Origin: Alphaproteobacteria bacterium | GTDB lineage: Bacteria > Pseudomonadota > Alphaproteobacteria > SMXS01 | Direction: 5' to 3' | Length of the DNA: 64,000 nucleotides | Assembly: GCA_028284945.1 (NCBI GenBank) | Contig: JANQQJ010000005.1 | Location: 62,001-126,000 of the forward strand | Shown: positions 1 to 8,806 of the stretch, in pieces | How positions within the stretch are numbered: position 1 is the stretch's first letter | How the letters are laid out: each line of letters opens with the position of its first letter | Translations under genes and position numbers: made by a program | Notes under the pieces: model-generated | What the model saw: only the letters and a program-made list of their open reading frames with translations | Databases searched by the model: none | What the model was told of the DNA's origin: nothing

Positions 1-726
1 GACCAGTTCGACCATCGCTGAATAGGGAATGGCCCCTGGTATTACGTCCTCGCCAATGACGAAATTGGGCGTTCCATTGATACCGAGGGCACGGGCCAAT
101 TCGATATTGGCGCCGAGTTTTTCAGCGACGTCGTCCGACTCCATGTCCTTTTTCATGCGCTCGACATCGAGACCAATCTGTCCAGCCACCATAAAGATCG
201 ACTCTTCGGTGATTGCCTGATCAAGTGACATCAGCGCCCAGTGAAACTCGACATATTTTCCCTGCATGCCAGCAGCAATCGCGGCCTGCGACGCCTGAAG
301 CGAGGCGGGCCCTAGTACGGGGTACTCCTTCAACACCAGTCGGACATTCGGGTCCTCGTCGAGCAGTTTCTGCAGGTCGACCACCGCGCCCCGGCAGTAT
401 CCACAGCGGTAATCGAAGAACTCCACGATCGTTACATCGCCATTCGGATTTCCTGCGATGTAGATCGGCTCGGGATTGAACAATGCCTCGCCGTGTTCCT
501 TGATCCCTTTCGCAGCAAGCTCCGCAGCCTCTTCCTGTTGTTTTTCCTCAAGAGCGACGATCATCTCCTGTAGGACTTCCGGATTAGACGTCAGATAGTC
601 GCGAACGATCTCGCCAATCTCTTCTTTCTGGCTGTCACTGAACGCTTCGCTTTGGCCCGCCGGTGCAGCGCCGCACCCAATCAGGGTTATGGCGGCAATT
701 GCCAATGTGGTTTTGCGTAAACTCAA
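1..726 (-). CDS. DsbA-family thiol:disulfide interchange lipoprotein (3' end outside window)
   Basis: Periplasmic thiol-disulfide oxidoreductase of the DsbA/ScsC type; 242 codons are visible and the C-terminus lies beyond base 1. The N-terminus has a short hydrophobic stretch ending in a lipobox-like LIGC (Cys about residue 18), so it is probably a lipoprotein. A helical region (residues 33-75) resembles the N-terminal segment of copper-sensitivity DsbA proteins. The thioredoxin fold follows with active site CGYC at about 108-111 and the cis-proline motif GTPNFVIG near 220. The start is TTG, preceded by AGGAGAACGAGG. This TTG shares bases with the TGA stop of the upstream M48 protease gene (TTGA junction), which suggests translational coupling. 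Being membrane-anchored with a ScsC-like helix, it could act as an isomerase or a general oxidase; the sequence alone does not decide. Confidence 0.85.
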   Translation of the reverse strand, partial: MSLRKTTLAIAAITLIGCGAAPAGQSEAFSDSQKEEIGEIVRDYLTSNPEVLQEMIVALEEKQQEEAAELAAKGIKEHGEALFNPEPIYIAGNPNGDVTIVEFFDYRCGYCRGAVVDLQKLLDEDPNVRLVLKEYPVLGPASLQASQAAIAAGMQGKYVEFHWALMSLDQAITEESIFMVAGQIGLDVERMKKDMESDDVAEKLGANIELARALGINGTPNFVIGEDVIPGAIPYSAMVELV

Positions 727-2168
727 CCTCGTTCTCCTGTTTGTTCGGTCCCGTCGTCAGGCTCTTCGTTTTCTTCACTGTCCGGGTCATCCGGGTCCGG
801 CGGCGGCTTTTTGCCGCGCCGGCGATAGTCGTCTTCGATAGCATTGCGGGCGAGCAGGTAAAGGTCCTGCGCGCGGTACCACTCGGGTGTTTCAGGCGGC
901 AGTTCCATGGTCGCGAACTTGGCCTGGCGCGCGGCCTCGCGGGCCCGTCCCGCAATCGCAAAACGCTCGGCCGATGCCAGTGCCGCGCGGGCCTCGTCTC
1001 CCTGCAAATTGTAGGCCAGCGCCAATTGATGCCAGGCGAACCCGTTATTGGCTTCCATGCGATTGGCCGCGAGCAGGTTCCCAATCGCTTCATCAACGGT
1101 TTCCGGGTCCTCGGTCGACAGGATCGCCTGTGCCAGAGCGACGCGGATGAGAGGTTCATAGGGCGCGATACGAACCGCATTGCGGTAGGGTTCGATCGCG
1201 TCTTCCATCCGGCCGCTTTCGAACAGGATTTGCCCCTTGAGTTCCCAGTAGTAGGGATCACGCGGTGATTCTTCGAGCAGGTGATCCATTTCTTCAAGAG
1301 CCTGCTCAATAAGGGCCTGCCGGTGATAGGCCACCGCCCGTGCATAACGCGCATAGGAGCTTGTGTCCTCGAGCGGGTACTTGCGCAATACTTGTGGCGG
1401 ATAAGTCAGAAAGCCATGCAGCTTGGCCTGGATGCGCTTCAGCATATCGACATATTCCGGCCGGGCAGGGCGCATCCAATATGGCGATTGCTGCGCCGAG
1501 TCCCTGAGCTGCGCGACGCGATCCTGTGTCAGTGGGTGCGACCGGACATAGGGATCTTTGTTAGTGGTGAGCAGGGCTTCCTGATCGCCGAGATACTCGA
1601 AAAAACTGATCAGTCCATGCGCTGACTGGCCCGAGGCCGTCAGGAATTGCAATGCCGCCTGATCGGCCGAGGCCTCTTGCGTGCGGCTATAGGTCAGGAA
1701 TGAGCGGGTCGCGAATTCGCCGCTGCTGCCCAGGATCGCCGCGCCGGCATCACCTGCGCCGGCAGCAATGGCAGCAGCTCCTAGGATCAGACTGATAATG
1801 GAGATCGTCGAGGCGCCCTTCAGGCCATCACGGAACCGGGTGAGGTGGCCAGCAGAGATATGGCCGGTCTCATGCGCCAACACGCCGATGACTTCAAGCG
1901 GATCGGATGCCGCGGTCAGAAGGCCTGTAAAGACAAATATGCGCTGCCCGCTGGCTACGAAAGCGTTCAGGCTGTCATTGTTAACGAGGTGGATTTCGAC
2001 GGCGCCGGGCTCTAGCTCCGCAGCTTCCCAGAGTGGCTCCGACCAGGCGCGGATATAACGCTCGATTTCGGAATCCCGAATGAGCGAGATGCCCTGGGCG
2101 CTGGCGGTCGCACCCGGCGTAACAACGAGCAGAAACGCCCCAAGTAAAAATGGAAGAATCCGCGGCAA
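723..2168 (-). CDS. M48 family periplasmic metalloprotease with TPR repeats (BepA/YfgC-like)
   Basis: Zinc protease of 481 residues. A signal peptide occupies about residues 1-25 (cleavage near ASAQG). The M48 catalytic motif HETGH is at 99-103, with the downstream glutamate ligand in the EASADQAA stretch. A hydrophobic glycine/alanine-rich segment lies between them. The C-terminal half is helical with TPR-like repeats (about 270-430) and ends in an acidic, proline-rich tail. This architecture matches BepA/YfgC proteins, which act on outer-membrane protein assembly in the periplasm; that role is family knowledge and was not tested here. The start is TTG with GAGG about 6 nt upstream. The gene follows rne on the same strand after about 100 bp and is coupled to the DsbA-like gene downstream. 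Confidence 0.88.
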   Translation of the reverse strand: MPRILPFLLGAFLLVVTPGATASAQGISLIRDSEIERYIRAWSEPLWEAAELEPGAVEIHLVNNDSLNAFVASGQRIFVFTGLLTAASDPLEVIGVLAHETGHISAGHLTRFRDGLKGASTISIISLILGAAAIAAGAGDAGAAILGSSGEFATRSFLTYSRTQEASADQAALQFLTASGQSAHGLISFFEYLGDQEALLTTNKDPYVRSHPLTQDRVAQLRDSAQQSPYWMRPARPEYVDMLKRIQAKLHGFLTYPPQVLRKYPLEDTSSYARYARAVAYHRQALIEQALEEMDHLLEESPRDPYYWELKGQILFESGRMEDAIEPYRNAVRIAPYEPLIRVALAQAILSTEDPETVDEAIGNLLAANRMEANNGFAWHQLALAYNLQGDEARAALASAERFAIAGRAREAARQAKFATMELPPETPEWYRAQDLYLLARNAIEDDYRRRGKKPPPDPDDPDSEENEEPDDGTEQTGERG

Positions 2169-2272
2169 TCGATCCTCACGCGCAGGTTAAGCTGAATAAC
2201 TAGGCGCGCCGTCTGTCTGCGTCAACGCGATCCGGGCATCACAAATTGGTGACACCATTGGATTAGGTGGCG

Positions 2273-4630
2273 CTAAGCGCCTTTATTCCACCAGCCCTTG
2301 CGCGGCGGCTGGGGCGGTTCCTCGGGTTCCGGCTCAGTCTCCGCGGCAGCGATCTCAACGGGAACAACGTCTGCCGCGTCCTCATCCTCAGGCTCATCCG
2401 GCGTTTCGGCGATATCGGCAGCGTCAGCACCGTTCCCAGATGGGGTGTCTGTTTTTGCAGTGTCATCCTTGGACTCTTCGGATGCCGCTTCAACGGCCTG
2501 ATCAGCACCATTGCCCGAAGGCGAGTCAGACTCGGTCGGTGCGTCCTCAGATACGGCTTCGGTCTGGCCCTGGTCATTATCCACCGAAGCGGCTTCTGCC
2601 TCAGCGGGCGTTTCAGCAGGAGCATCTGATTGTTCAGCAGGCTGCTCGAATTCCAGAACGCTACCTGTCGATGCCAGAGCCGCATCTACAACAGGTTGCT
2701 CATCAGGAACGGCGGGGGGCTGTTCGGCGCCATTTGCCTCAGGCGCGGCGGATGCCTGTGTCTCGGTCTGGTTCGCCGCCTGATCTGCCTTGCGCCGCCG
2801 GCGCCCGCCCCGGCGTCCGCGGCGGCGTTTGCTCCTGGGTTCGTCACCCTCGCTGTCCTTGCCGCCGTCTTTTGCCGCATCCTTTTGACTGCGGTCCTGT
2901 TTCGCATTCTTGTCGGATTTCTGGTTGCGGTCCTTGTTGGACGATTTTTTGTCGTCCTGTGCAGAACGCTGCTGGCGCGGCTGTTGCGTCGGCTCCTCGA
3001 CCTGACCATCACGGGTAATTTTGTAGTTAGGCCGATGCAGGGCTGCGTCAGCGGTAATTTCAACTGTTACCTCCAGCCTTGTCTCTAACTCACTTAAATC
3101 ACGGCGTTTATTGTTCAGGATGTAAACCGCGACATCGGTTGGCAGCGTAACTGTTATTGTGCTGTTCGGCCCTTTGACTGCCTGATCTTCAATGTCACGC
3201 ATAACCTGAATGGCTGTCGATTCAGTTGACCGAATAGTCCCTGCGCCCTGGCAAACTGGGCATATGTCGGTGCTGGCCTCCAGCATGCCGGGGCGGAGCC
3301 GCTGCCGAGACATTTCCATCAGCCCGAACGGGCTGATCCGTCCAACCTGAAGTCGGGCGCGGTCGCTTTTGAGCGACTCCTTCATCTTCCGTTCGACGCT
3401 GCGGTTGTTCCGCGATTCTTCCATGTCGATAAAGTCGATGACGATCAGGCCAGCCAGGTCACGCAGGCGCAATTGGCGGGCGACTTCCTCAGCCGCTTCC
3501 ATATTGGTGCGGTAGGCGGTGCGCTCCACGTTGCGTTCGCGGGTTGCCTTGCCTGAGTTCACGTCTATCGCAACCAATGCTTCAGTGGGATTAATCACCA
3601 GGTAGCCACCGGATTTCAGCGACACGGTGGTGCTGTACATGGTCTCCAGCTGCCGCTCGACCTGGTAACGCTGAAACAGCGGCGTCTGATCCTTGTACTG
3701 CTTCACCTTCTTGGCGTGGCTGGGGATCAGCATCTTCATCATGTCTTTGGCGGCGCGATAGCCTTCTGCGCCATCGACCAGCACGTCTTCGACATCGCTG
3801 GAATACATGTCTCTGATCGTGCGCTTGATCAGATCGCTTTCTTCGTAGATCAGCGCGGGCGCGATGGATTCGAGCGTTTGTTCGCGAATCGTATCCCAGA
3901 GCCGCATCAGGTAATTGTGGTCCCGCTTGATATCCGCCTTGGTGCGTGTCGCGCCATTGGTCCGGATGATGCAACCCATGCCTTTCGGGACGTTAAGATC
4001 CTTCAAAATGGCCTTCAGGCGCTTGCGATCCTTGGCATCGGAAATCCGGCGGCTGACACCGCCGCCGCGGCTGGTATTGGGCATCAACACACAATAGCGG
4101 CCGGCCAGTGACATGTAGGTGGTAAGTGCTGCGCCCTTATTGCCGCGCTCTTCCTTGACCACCTGAACCAACAGAATCTGCCGGCGCTTGATGACTTCCT
4201 GGATCTTGTAGCGGCGCTGGGGTGCCTTGCGCCGCTTTTCATTGGCATCTTCCAGCGTGTCCTCGGCACCGACTTCCTCGACTTCGGGGCCGTCTTCAGA
4301 TGCCGACGCGGACGCCTCTTCCTCATCGTCGTCATCGCCATGTTCGGCGGCTTCTTCGTCGATCAGCGCCTGACGATCTTCGTGAGGAATCTGGTAATAG
4401 TCGGGATGGATTTCGCTGAACGCCAGGAAACCATGGCGATTGCCGCCATATTCGACAAATGCCGCTTGTAAGGACGGTTCGACCCGCGTTACGCGGGCGA
4501 GATAGATGTTTCCCCGGTGCGAAGACCGGTTGGCGGCTTCGAAATCGAACTCCTCGATTCGGTTGCCGCGAACGACCGCCACCCGGGTCTCTTCCGAGTG
4601 GGCGGCATCGATAAGGATGCGTGTGGACAT
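2273..4630 (-). CDS. rne: Ribonuclease E/G family endoribonuclease
   Basis: RNase E of 785 residues, the central enzyme of mRNA decay and rRNA/tRNA processing and scaffold of the degradosome. The catalytic half is intact: S1-type RNA-binding region from about residue 37, 5'-sensor region, DNase I-like motifs VAIDVNSGKAT and LIVIDFIDM carrying the metal-binding aspartates, and the Zn-link CPVCQGAG. The S1 domain is interrupted by a strongly acidic insertion (about residues 91-135), which alphaproteobacterial RNase E proteins often carry. The C-terminal third is low complexity: a lysine/aspartate-rich stretch, an arginine-rich RNA-binding patch (RSKRRRGRRGGRRRRK), then an acidic tail expected to recruit partners. 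The ATG is preceded by GGAG 11 nt upstream. The 5' leader is long and structured, which fits autoregulation. Confidence 0.97.
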   Translation of the reverse strand: MSTRILIDAAHSEETRVAVVRGNRIEEFDFEAANRSSHRGNIYLARVTRVEPSLQAAFVEYGGNRHGFLAFSEIHPDYYQIPHEDRQALIDEEAAEHGDDDDEEEASASASEDGPEVEEVGAEDTLEDANEKRRKAPQRRYKIQEVIKRRQILLVQVVKEERGNKGAALTTYMSLAGRYCVLMPNTSRGGGVSRRISDAKDRKRLKAILKDLNVPKGMGCIIRTNGATRTKADIKRDHNYLMRLWDTIREQTLESIAPALIYEESDLIKRTIRDMYSSDVEDVLVDGAEGYRAAKDMMKMLIPSHAKKVKQYKDQTPLFQRYQVERQLETMYSTTVSLKSGGYLVINPTEALVAIDVNSGKATRERNVERTAYRTNMEAAEEVARQLRLRDLAGLIVIDFIDMEESRNNRSVERKMKESLKSDRARLQVGRISPFGLMEMSRQRLRPGMLEASTDICPVCQGAGTIRSTESTAIQVMRDIEDQAVKGPNSTITVTLPTDVAVYILNNKRRDLSELETRLEVTVEITADAALHRPNYKITRDGQVEEPTQQPRQQRSAQDDKKSSNKDRNQKSDKNAKQDRSQKDAAKDGGKDSEGDEPRSKRRRGRRGGRRRRKADQAANQTETQASAAPEANGAEQPPAVPDEQPVVDAALASTGSVLEFEQPAEQSDAPAETPAEAEAASVDNDQGQTEAVSEDAPTESDSPSGNGADQAVEAASEESKDDTAKTDTPSGNGADAADIAETPDEPEDEDAADVVPVEIAAAETEPEPEEPPQPPRKGWWNKGA

Positions 4631-5079
4631 AAATTATTGCTCCAGGCCGGACTGCGGCGCGGTTGATAGACGCGTCCTGCAGTGGCGTGAGTGGGGAAGG
4701 CGGGAAATGCCGACGGCGCACCGATCACCGTCCGGGAAGGACAGTTCGGATGTTGAGTGCCGGGAATTTGCCGCGGATTCATCTTAAGAACCTTTTACTT
4801 CGTCTTGCTGCCGGTCCAGTCCGTGGTAACGAGCAGGTCATTTTGTGATCTTGCTTCTGACCATGCTCGTTGGGACTGATCCCGTATCGGTGACGGAGAG
4901 TGACACCGAAAATGGCAAGAGACGGCGAACCATAGCTTGCAGACCGCACTGAAACAAGCACGGGTTTCAATCGCGTCGACGTCAAAGGATCAACAAAAAC
5001 CACCTTTACGCGTTCAGACTCTGGTCATCGGACATCGGGCAGACTACTTTCTCGATAACGTTCATCTTGTAGTTTGGTC
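4631..5079. other. Divergent intergenic region between rne and amiC
   Basis: About 450 bp without a convincing gene; the open frames here lack ribosome binding sites and family features. It must contain the promoters of rne (minus strand) and amiC (plus strand). The notable element is a strong interrupted inverted repeat at 4817-4878, listed separately. I could not assign -35/-10 boxes with confidence. Confidence 0.6.
4817..4878 (-). promoter_or_regulatory. Long hairpin in the probable rne 5' leader
   Basis: Inverted repeat with outer arms CAGTCC / GGACTG (4817-4822 and 4873-4878) and inner arms AACGAGCAGGTCA (4828-4840) and TGACCATGCTCGTT (4858-4871), pairing with one bulged base around a 17-nt loop. 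It lies about 190-250 nt upstream of the rne start codon. In Escherichia coli a leader hairpin of rne mediates autoregulation; a similar role here is inference. No T-run follows, so it is not a standard terminator. Confidence 0.4.
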
Positions 5080-6282
5080 ATGACGCGGCACAACATCTTC
5101 GGGTTCAGCTTCTGGATGCTGCTGTGCGCTATGTGTTCTCTGGGCGCGACGGCCTCGGCAAAGCCTGACGTCACAGGTGTCCGGATTGGTGAGCATCCGC
5201 AATCCACACGGTTTGTCCTGGACCTGACAGAGAACGTCGAGTTCAACGTGTTCAGCCTGCCGGACCCGTACCGCCTGGTCGTCGATCTGCCCGAACTCTC
5301 CTGGAAGATACCGCAGGGGGTCAATGGCAGGGGACTGATCGCAAAATACCGCTTTGGATTGTTTCAGCCCGGAACGTCCAGACTGGTTCTCGATCTGACG
5401 GAGCCAGCTTTGGTGAACAAGTCGTTCGTTTTGCGGCCGCAGGGGCCCTTTGGATATCGGCTGGTCCTTGATCTGCGGTCAACCACGCGAAGCGCGTTCA
5501 TTGAGGCAGCAAAGGGAAGCGGTCCGCGTATAGCACCCGCACCGCAGGCACCGATTGCAGCGACGCCGCCTCGCCGTGCCGACGGTAAGCATGTGGTTGT
5601 TGTCGACGCAGGCCATGGCGGCGTGGACCCCGGCACAATCAGCCGCGATGGCACCTATGAAAAGACAGTAACCTTGCGAGCCGCCCGCTCCCTCAAAAAA
5701 CACCTGGTAGCCACCGGACGTTTCCACGTCGTCCTGACCCGTGACAAAGACATCTTTATCCCGCTGCGCGAACGGGTCGAAATTGGCCGGCGGGCAGGGG
5801 CAGACCTTTTCATTTCCCTGCACGCGGACTCGATCAAGAACCCAGGCATTCGTGGCGCAACCGTCTACACTCTGTCTGAAACCTCGTCCGACAAGGAAGC
5901 CGCGGCGCTGGCACGAAAGGAAAATCAAGCGGACGTGATCGCGGGTGTTGATCTGGAGGGCGAGTCCGCTTTGTTGAAGGAAATCCTGATCGATTTGATG
6001 CAGCGCGAAACCATGAACTACTCCGCAGACTTCGCGAACACGCTGATACCAAAGATGCGCCAGTCGATCCTGATGCGCACCAATTCGCATCGTTTTGCCG
6101 GCTTTCGAGTTCTAAAGGCACCGGACGTTCCGTCTGTTCTGGTTGAGATGGGGTATTTGTCGAATTCACAGGACACCAAGTTTCTAAAATCCGATGCCGG
6201 CCTCCAGAAGATCGCCAGGGCGATTACGGCGGCTGTCGGCGTTTATTTCGATCGCAGGGATGCATTCTTGACGTCGCCTTAG
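5080..6282 (+). CDS. amiC: N-acetylmuramoyl-L-alanine amidase with AMIN domain
   Basis: Periplasmic zinc amidase of 400 residues that cleaves the amide bond between MurNAc and the stem peptide, used in daughter-cell separation. It has a signal peptide (about 1-28), an AMIN domain (about 30-135, with two FVLDLTE / LVLDLTE strand repeats) that targets septal peptidoglycan, a linker rich in Pro/Ala, and an Amidase_3 domain (about 172-395). Catalytic residues are visible: His in DAGHGG, Glu in YEKTVTL, His in SLHADS, and the general-base Glu in VLVEMGYLSN. An in-frame TTG lies two codons upstream (5074); the ATG at 5080 is preferred, though neither has a strong ribosome binding site. It is followed 65 bp downstream by the PBP1A gene, a common alphaproteobacterial pairing. 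Confidence 0.93.
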   Translation: MTRHNIFGFSFWMLLCAMCSLGATASAKPDVTGVRIGEHPQSTRFVLDLTENVEFNVFSLPDPYRLVVDLPELSWKIPQGVNGRGLIAKYRFGLFQPGTSRLVLDLTEPALVNKSFVLRPQGPFGYRLVLDLRSTTRSAFIEAAKGSGPRIAPAPQAPIAATPPRRADGKHVVVVDAGHGGVDPGTISRDGTYEKTVTLRAARSLKKHLVATGRFHVVLTRDKDIFIPLRERVEIGRRAGADLFISLHADSIKNPGIRGATVYTLSETSSDKEAAALARKENQADVIAGVDLEGESALLKEILIDLMQRETMNYSADFANTLIPKMRQSILMRTNSHRFAGFRVLKAPDVPSVLVEMGYLSNSQDTKFLKSDAGLQKIARAITAAVGVYFDRRDAFLTSP

Positions 6283-6347
6283 CCGCGACACATTTTCCCT
6301 TTAGCGGTAGGCTATCAACCAAACTTGGCCCGATTGATCGAATAAAG

Positions 6348-8786
6348 ATGATGAGACTGCTGAAATATGGCGCCATAGCGCTGGTAATCATGCTCGTTGT
6401 AGGCGTGATTGGTGTGTTTGCCGTTCTCTACCGGTTTGGCGCTGCCTTACCCGATGTGAGCCAGCTGCGCGACTATGAACCGCCTGTCACCACCCGTGTC
6501 TATGCGGCCGATGGGCGGCTTTTGACCGAATTCGCCCGTGAGCGGCGGCTGTTCGTGCCGATTGAAGCCGTGCCACAGCCTGTTATCAACGCGTTCCTGG
6601 CCGCAGAAGATAAGAACTTCTATGACCATTCGGGCCTTGATTTTATCGGCATCGCCCGTGCTGCGATCACCAACCTTCAAAACCTCGGCTCCAACCGCCG
6701 GCTGGTCGGGGCGTCAACGATCACCCAGCAAGTGGCTAAGAACTTCTTGCTTTCAAACGAAGTTTCGTATGAACGCAAGATCAAGGAAGCGATTTTGGCA
6801 TTCAGGATCGAGCAGGCGCTTGAGAAAAACCGGATTCTTGAGCTCTATCTGAACGAGATCTATCTCGGCCGTGGTGCATATGGCGTGGCATCTGCAGCTT
6901 TGTCCTATTTCGATAAAAGCCTGCCAGACCTGACTCTGGAAGAAATCGCTTATCTTGCCGCCTTGCCCAAAGCGCCAAACAACTATCACCCGACTCTCAG
7001 AACCGAAGCAGCCATTGACCGGCGGAACTGGGTACTGGGGCGGATGCACGAAGACGGGCATATTGACCGCGATACCCATGACGAAACCCGTGCAAAGGAC
7101 CTGTTGGTCGCCGGCGATGGCGGCGGCAGAGAGTTCTCAGCGGATTTTTTCAATGAGGAGGTCCGCCGCGAACTGGTTGATCTTTATGGCTTCGACGCCC
7201 TCTATGAAGGCGGGCTTGCAGTCCGCTCGACCCTCGATCCGCGGCTACAGGCCATTGCGGAAAAAGCCATGCGTGACGGCCTTGTGTCTTACGACCGCCG
7301 GCATGGCTGGCGCGGTGCGCTGGCTCAGGTCGATCCTGAAAACTGGCTGGAAGAGCTTCGCGCCCAGACCATTTCCCCCGGTCGGCGGGACTGGCGTATT
7401 GCGGCGGTCCTGGATGTTGCCAACGACCATGTCTCCATCGGCTTTAAGGATGAAACGATCGGCCGTATTCCATTCTCTGAAATGCGCTGGGCACGTCCCT
7501 GGCTGGAAGGTCAGACGGTCGGTGCGCGGCCGAACAAACCGTCGGATGTCGTTAGCCGCGGTGACGTCATTGTTGTTGGCCCTATTGAAGCCGATGCGGA
7601 CAGCGACGAAGATAAATCCATCGATGCTGATGGGGTTGCACAATATACGCTGCGGCAAATCCCCAAGGCCGAGGGTGCGCTCGTTGCACTTGACCCGCAT
7701 ACCGGCCGCGTACTGGCACTGGTTGGCGGGTTCGATTACGCGAATTCGCAGTTCAACCGCGCCACCCAGGCAAAGCGTCAGCCGGGCTCGGCTTTCAAAC
7801 CCTTTGTCTATGCGACCGCTTTGGACAATGGTTTCACACCATCGGACCTGATTCTGGACGCGCCCTTTGTGATCGACCAGGGGCCTGGCCTGCCCAAGTG
7901 GAAGCCAGCCAACTATTCGCGCAAATTCTATGGGCCCAGCACGCTGCGGTTGGGTGTTGAAAAGTCGCGGAACCTGATGACCGTGCGACTGGCTCAAAAT
8001 GTCGGCATGGATAAGGTCGCGGACTATGCGGAACGGTTCGGCATCATTAACGATCTGCCGCAAACCCTGGCCATGTCACTCGGCGCGGGCGAAACGACCC
8101 TGCTGGATATCACAACCGCCTACGCCATGTTGGTGAATGGCGGCAAACGGGTGCAGCCCAGCCTGATCGACCGAATTCAAGACAAACGCGGCAAGACTGT
8201 CTGGAAACATGACACTCGGCCCTGTGACGCTTGCAAGAAGTCGATTTGGAGCCTGGGCGATGTGCCGGAACTGCAGGACCTTCGTGAGCAGGTTATCGCG
8301 GCAGGAACCGCCTATCAGGTGGTGTCGTTCCTTGAGGGCGTGGTCCAGCGGGGCACGGGTGTTCGGGTTCGTGCTGTTGGTAAACCGTTAGGCGGCAAGA
8401 CCGGTACCACCAACGATAGTTTCGATACCTGGTTTGTGGGCTTTGCGCCGGACTTGGCCGTTGGTGTGTTCGTTGGATTTGACAATCCATCGTCGCTGGG
8501 CTCAAGAGAGACAGGATCCAGTGTGTCGGCACCGATCTTCCGTGACTTCATGGCCGAAGCGTTGGCCGACCAACCCGCTATCCCGTTCCGGATACCGTCG
8601 GGGATCCGCCTAGTTCGCGTGAACGCCAAAACGGGAATGCCAGCACGGCCGGGTGAGCGCAACGCGATTTTGGAAGCCTTTCAGCCAGGTACGGAACCCA
8701 CGAGCCGACGCGCCGTACTTGACGGTTCGCAGTCGGGTGTGCGATCCGATGCCGCGGACCCGGTTGGCACCGGCGGGCTTTACTAG
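6348..8786 (+). CDS. mrcA: Penicillin-binding protein 1A (bifunctional transglycosylase/transpeptidase)
   Basis: Class A PBP of 812 residues that polymerises and cross-links peptidoglycan at the inner membrane. One N-terminal membrane anchor (about 8-30) precedes the GT51 glycosyltransferase domain with catalytic Glu in AAEDKNFYDH (about residue 87) and the motif GASTITQQVAKN. An OB-like insert links to the transpeptidase domain with SxxK in QPGSAFKPF (about 480), SRN in EKSRNLMT, and KTGT in GGKTGTTND (about 684). A hydrophilic tail follows. Two adjacent ATG codons (6348, 6351) could start translation. The length and all motifs are normal for PBP1A, and it lies between amiC and prfB as in many alphaproteobacteria. 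Confidence 0.95.
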   Translation: MMRLLKYGAIALVIMLVVGVIGVFAVLYRFGAALPDVSQLRDYEPPVTTRVYAADGRLLTEFARERRLFVPIEAVPQPVINAFLAAEDKNFYDHSGLDFIGIARAAITNLQNLGSNRRLVGASTITQQVAKNFLLSNEVSYERKIKEAILAFRIEQALEKNRILELYLNEIYLGRGAYGVASAALSYFDKSLPDLTLEEIAYLAALPKAPNNYHPTLRTEAAIDRRNWVLGRMHEDGHIDRDTHDETRAKDLLVAGDGGGREFSADFFNEEVRRELVDLYGFDALYEGGLAVRSTLDPRLQAIAEKAMRDGLVSYDRRHGWRGALAQVDPENWLEELRAQTISPGRRDWRIAAVLDVANDHVSIGFKDETIGRIPFSEMRWARPWLEGQTVGARPNKPSDVVSRGDVIVVGPIEADADSDEDKSIDADGVAQYTLRQIPKAEGALVALDPHTGRVLALVGGFDYANSQFNRATQAKRQPGSAFKPFVYATALDNGFTPSDLILDAPFVIDQGPGLPKWKPANYSRKFYGPSTLRLGVEKSRNLMTVRLAQNVGMDKVADYAERFGIINDLPQTLAMSLGAGETTLLDITTAYAMLVNGGKRVQPSLIDRIQDKRGKTVWKHDTRPCDACKKSIWSLGDVPELQDLREQVIAAGTAYQVVSFLEGVVQRGTGVRVRAVGKPLGGKTGTTNDSFDTWFVGFAPDLAVGVFVGFDNPSSLGSRETGSSVSAPIFRDFMAEALADQPAIPFRIPSGIRLVRVNAKTGMPARPGERNAILEAFQPGTEPTSRRAVLDGSQSGVRSDAADPVGTGGLY

Positions 8787-8806
8787 TCAACACATCGGAC
8801 AAGACC

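Noticed and set aside
663-1268. Plus-strand open frame of 201 codons at 663-1268
   Set aside because: It is antisense to the M48 protease gene, which has a full motif set; no ribosome binding site.
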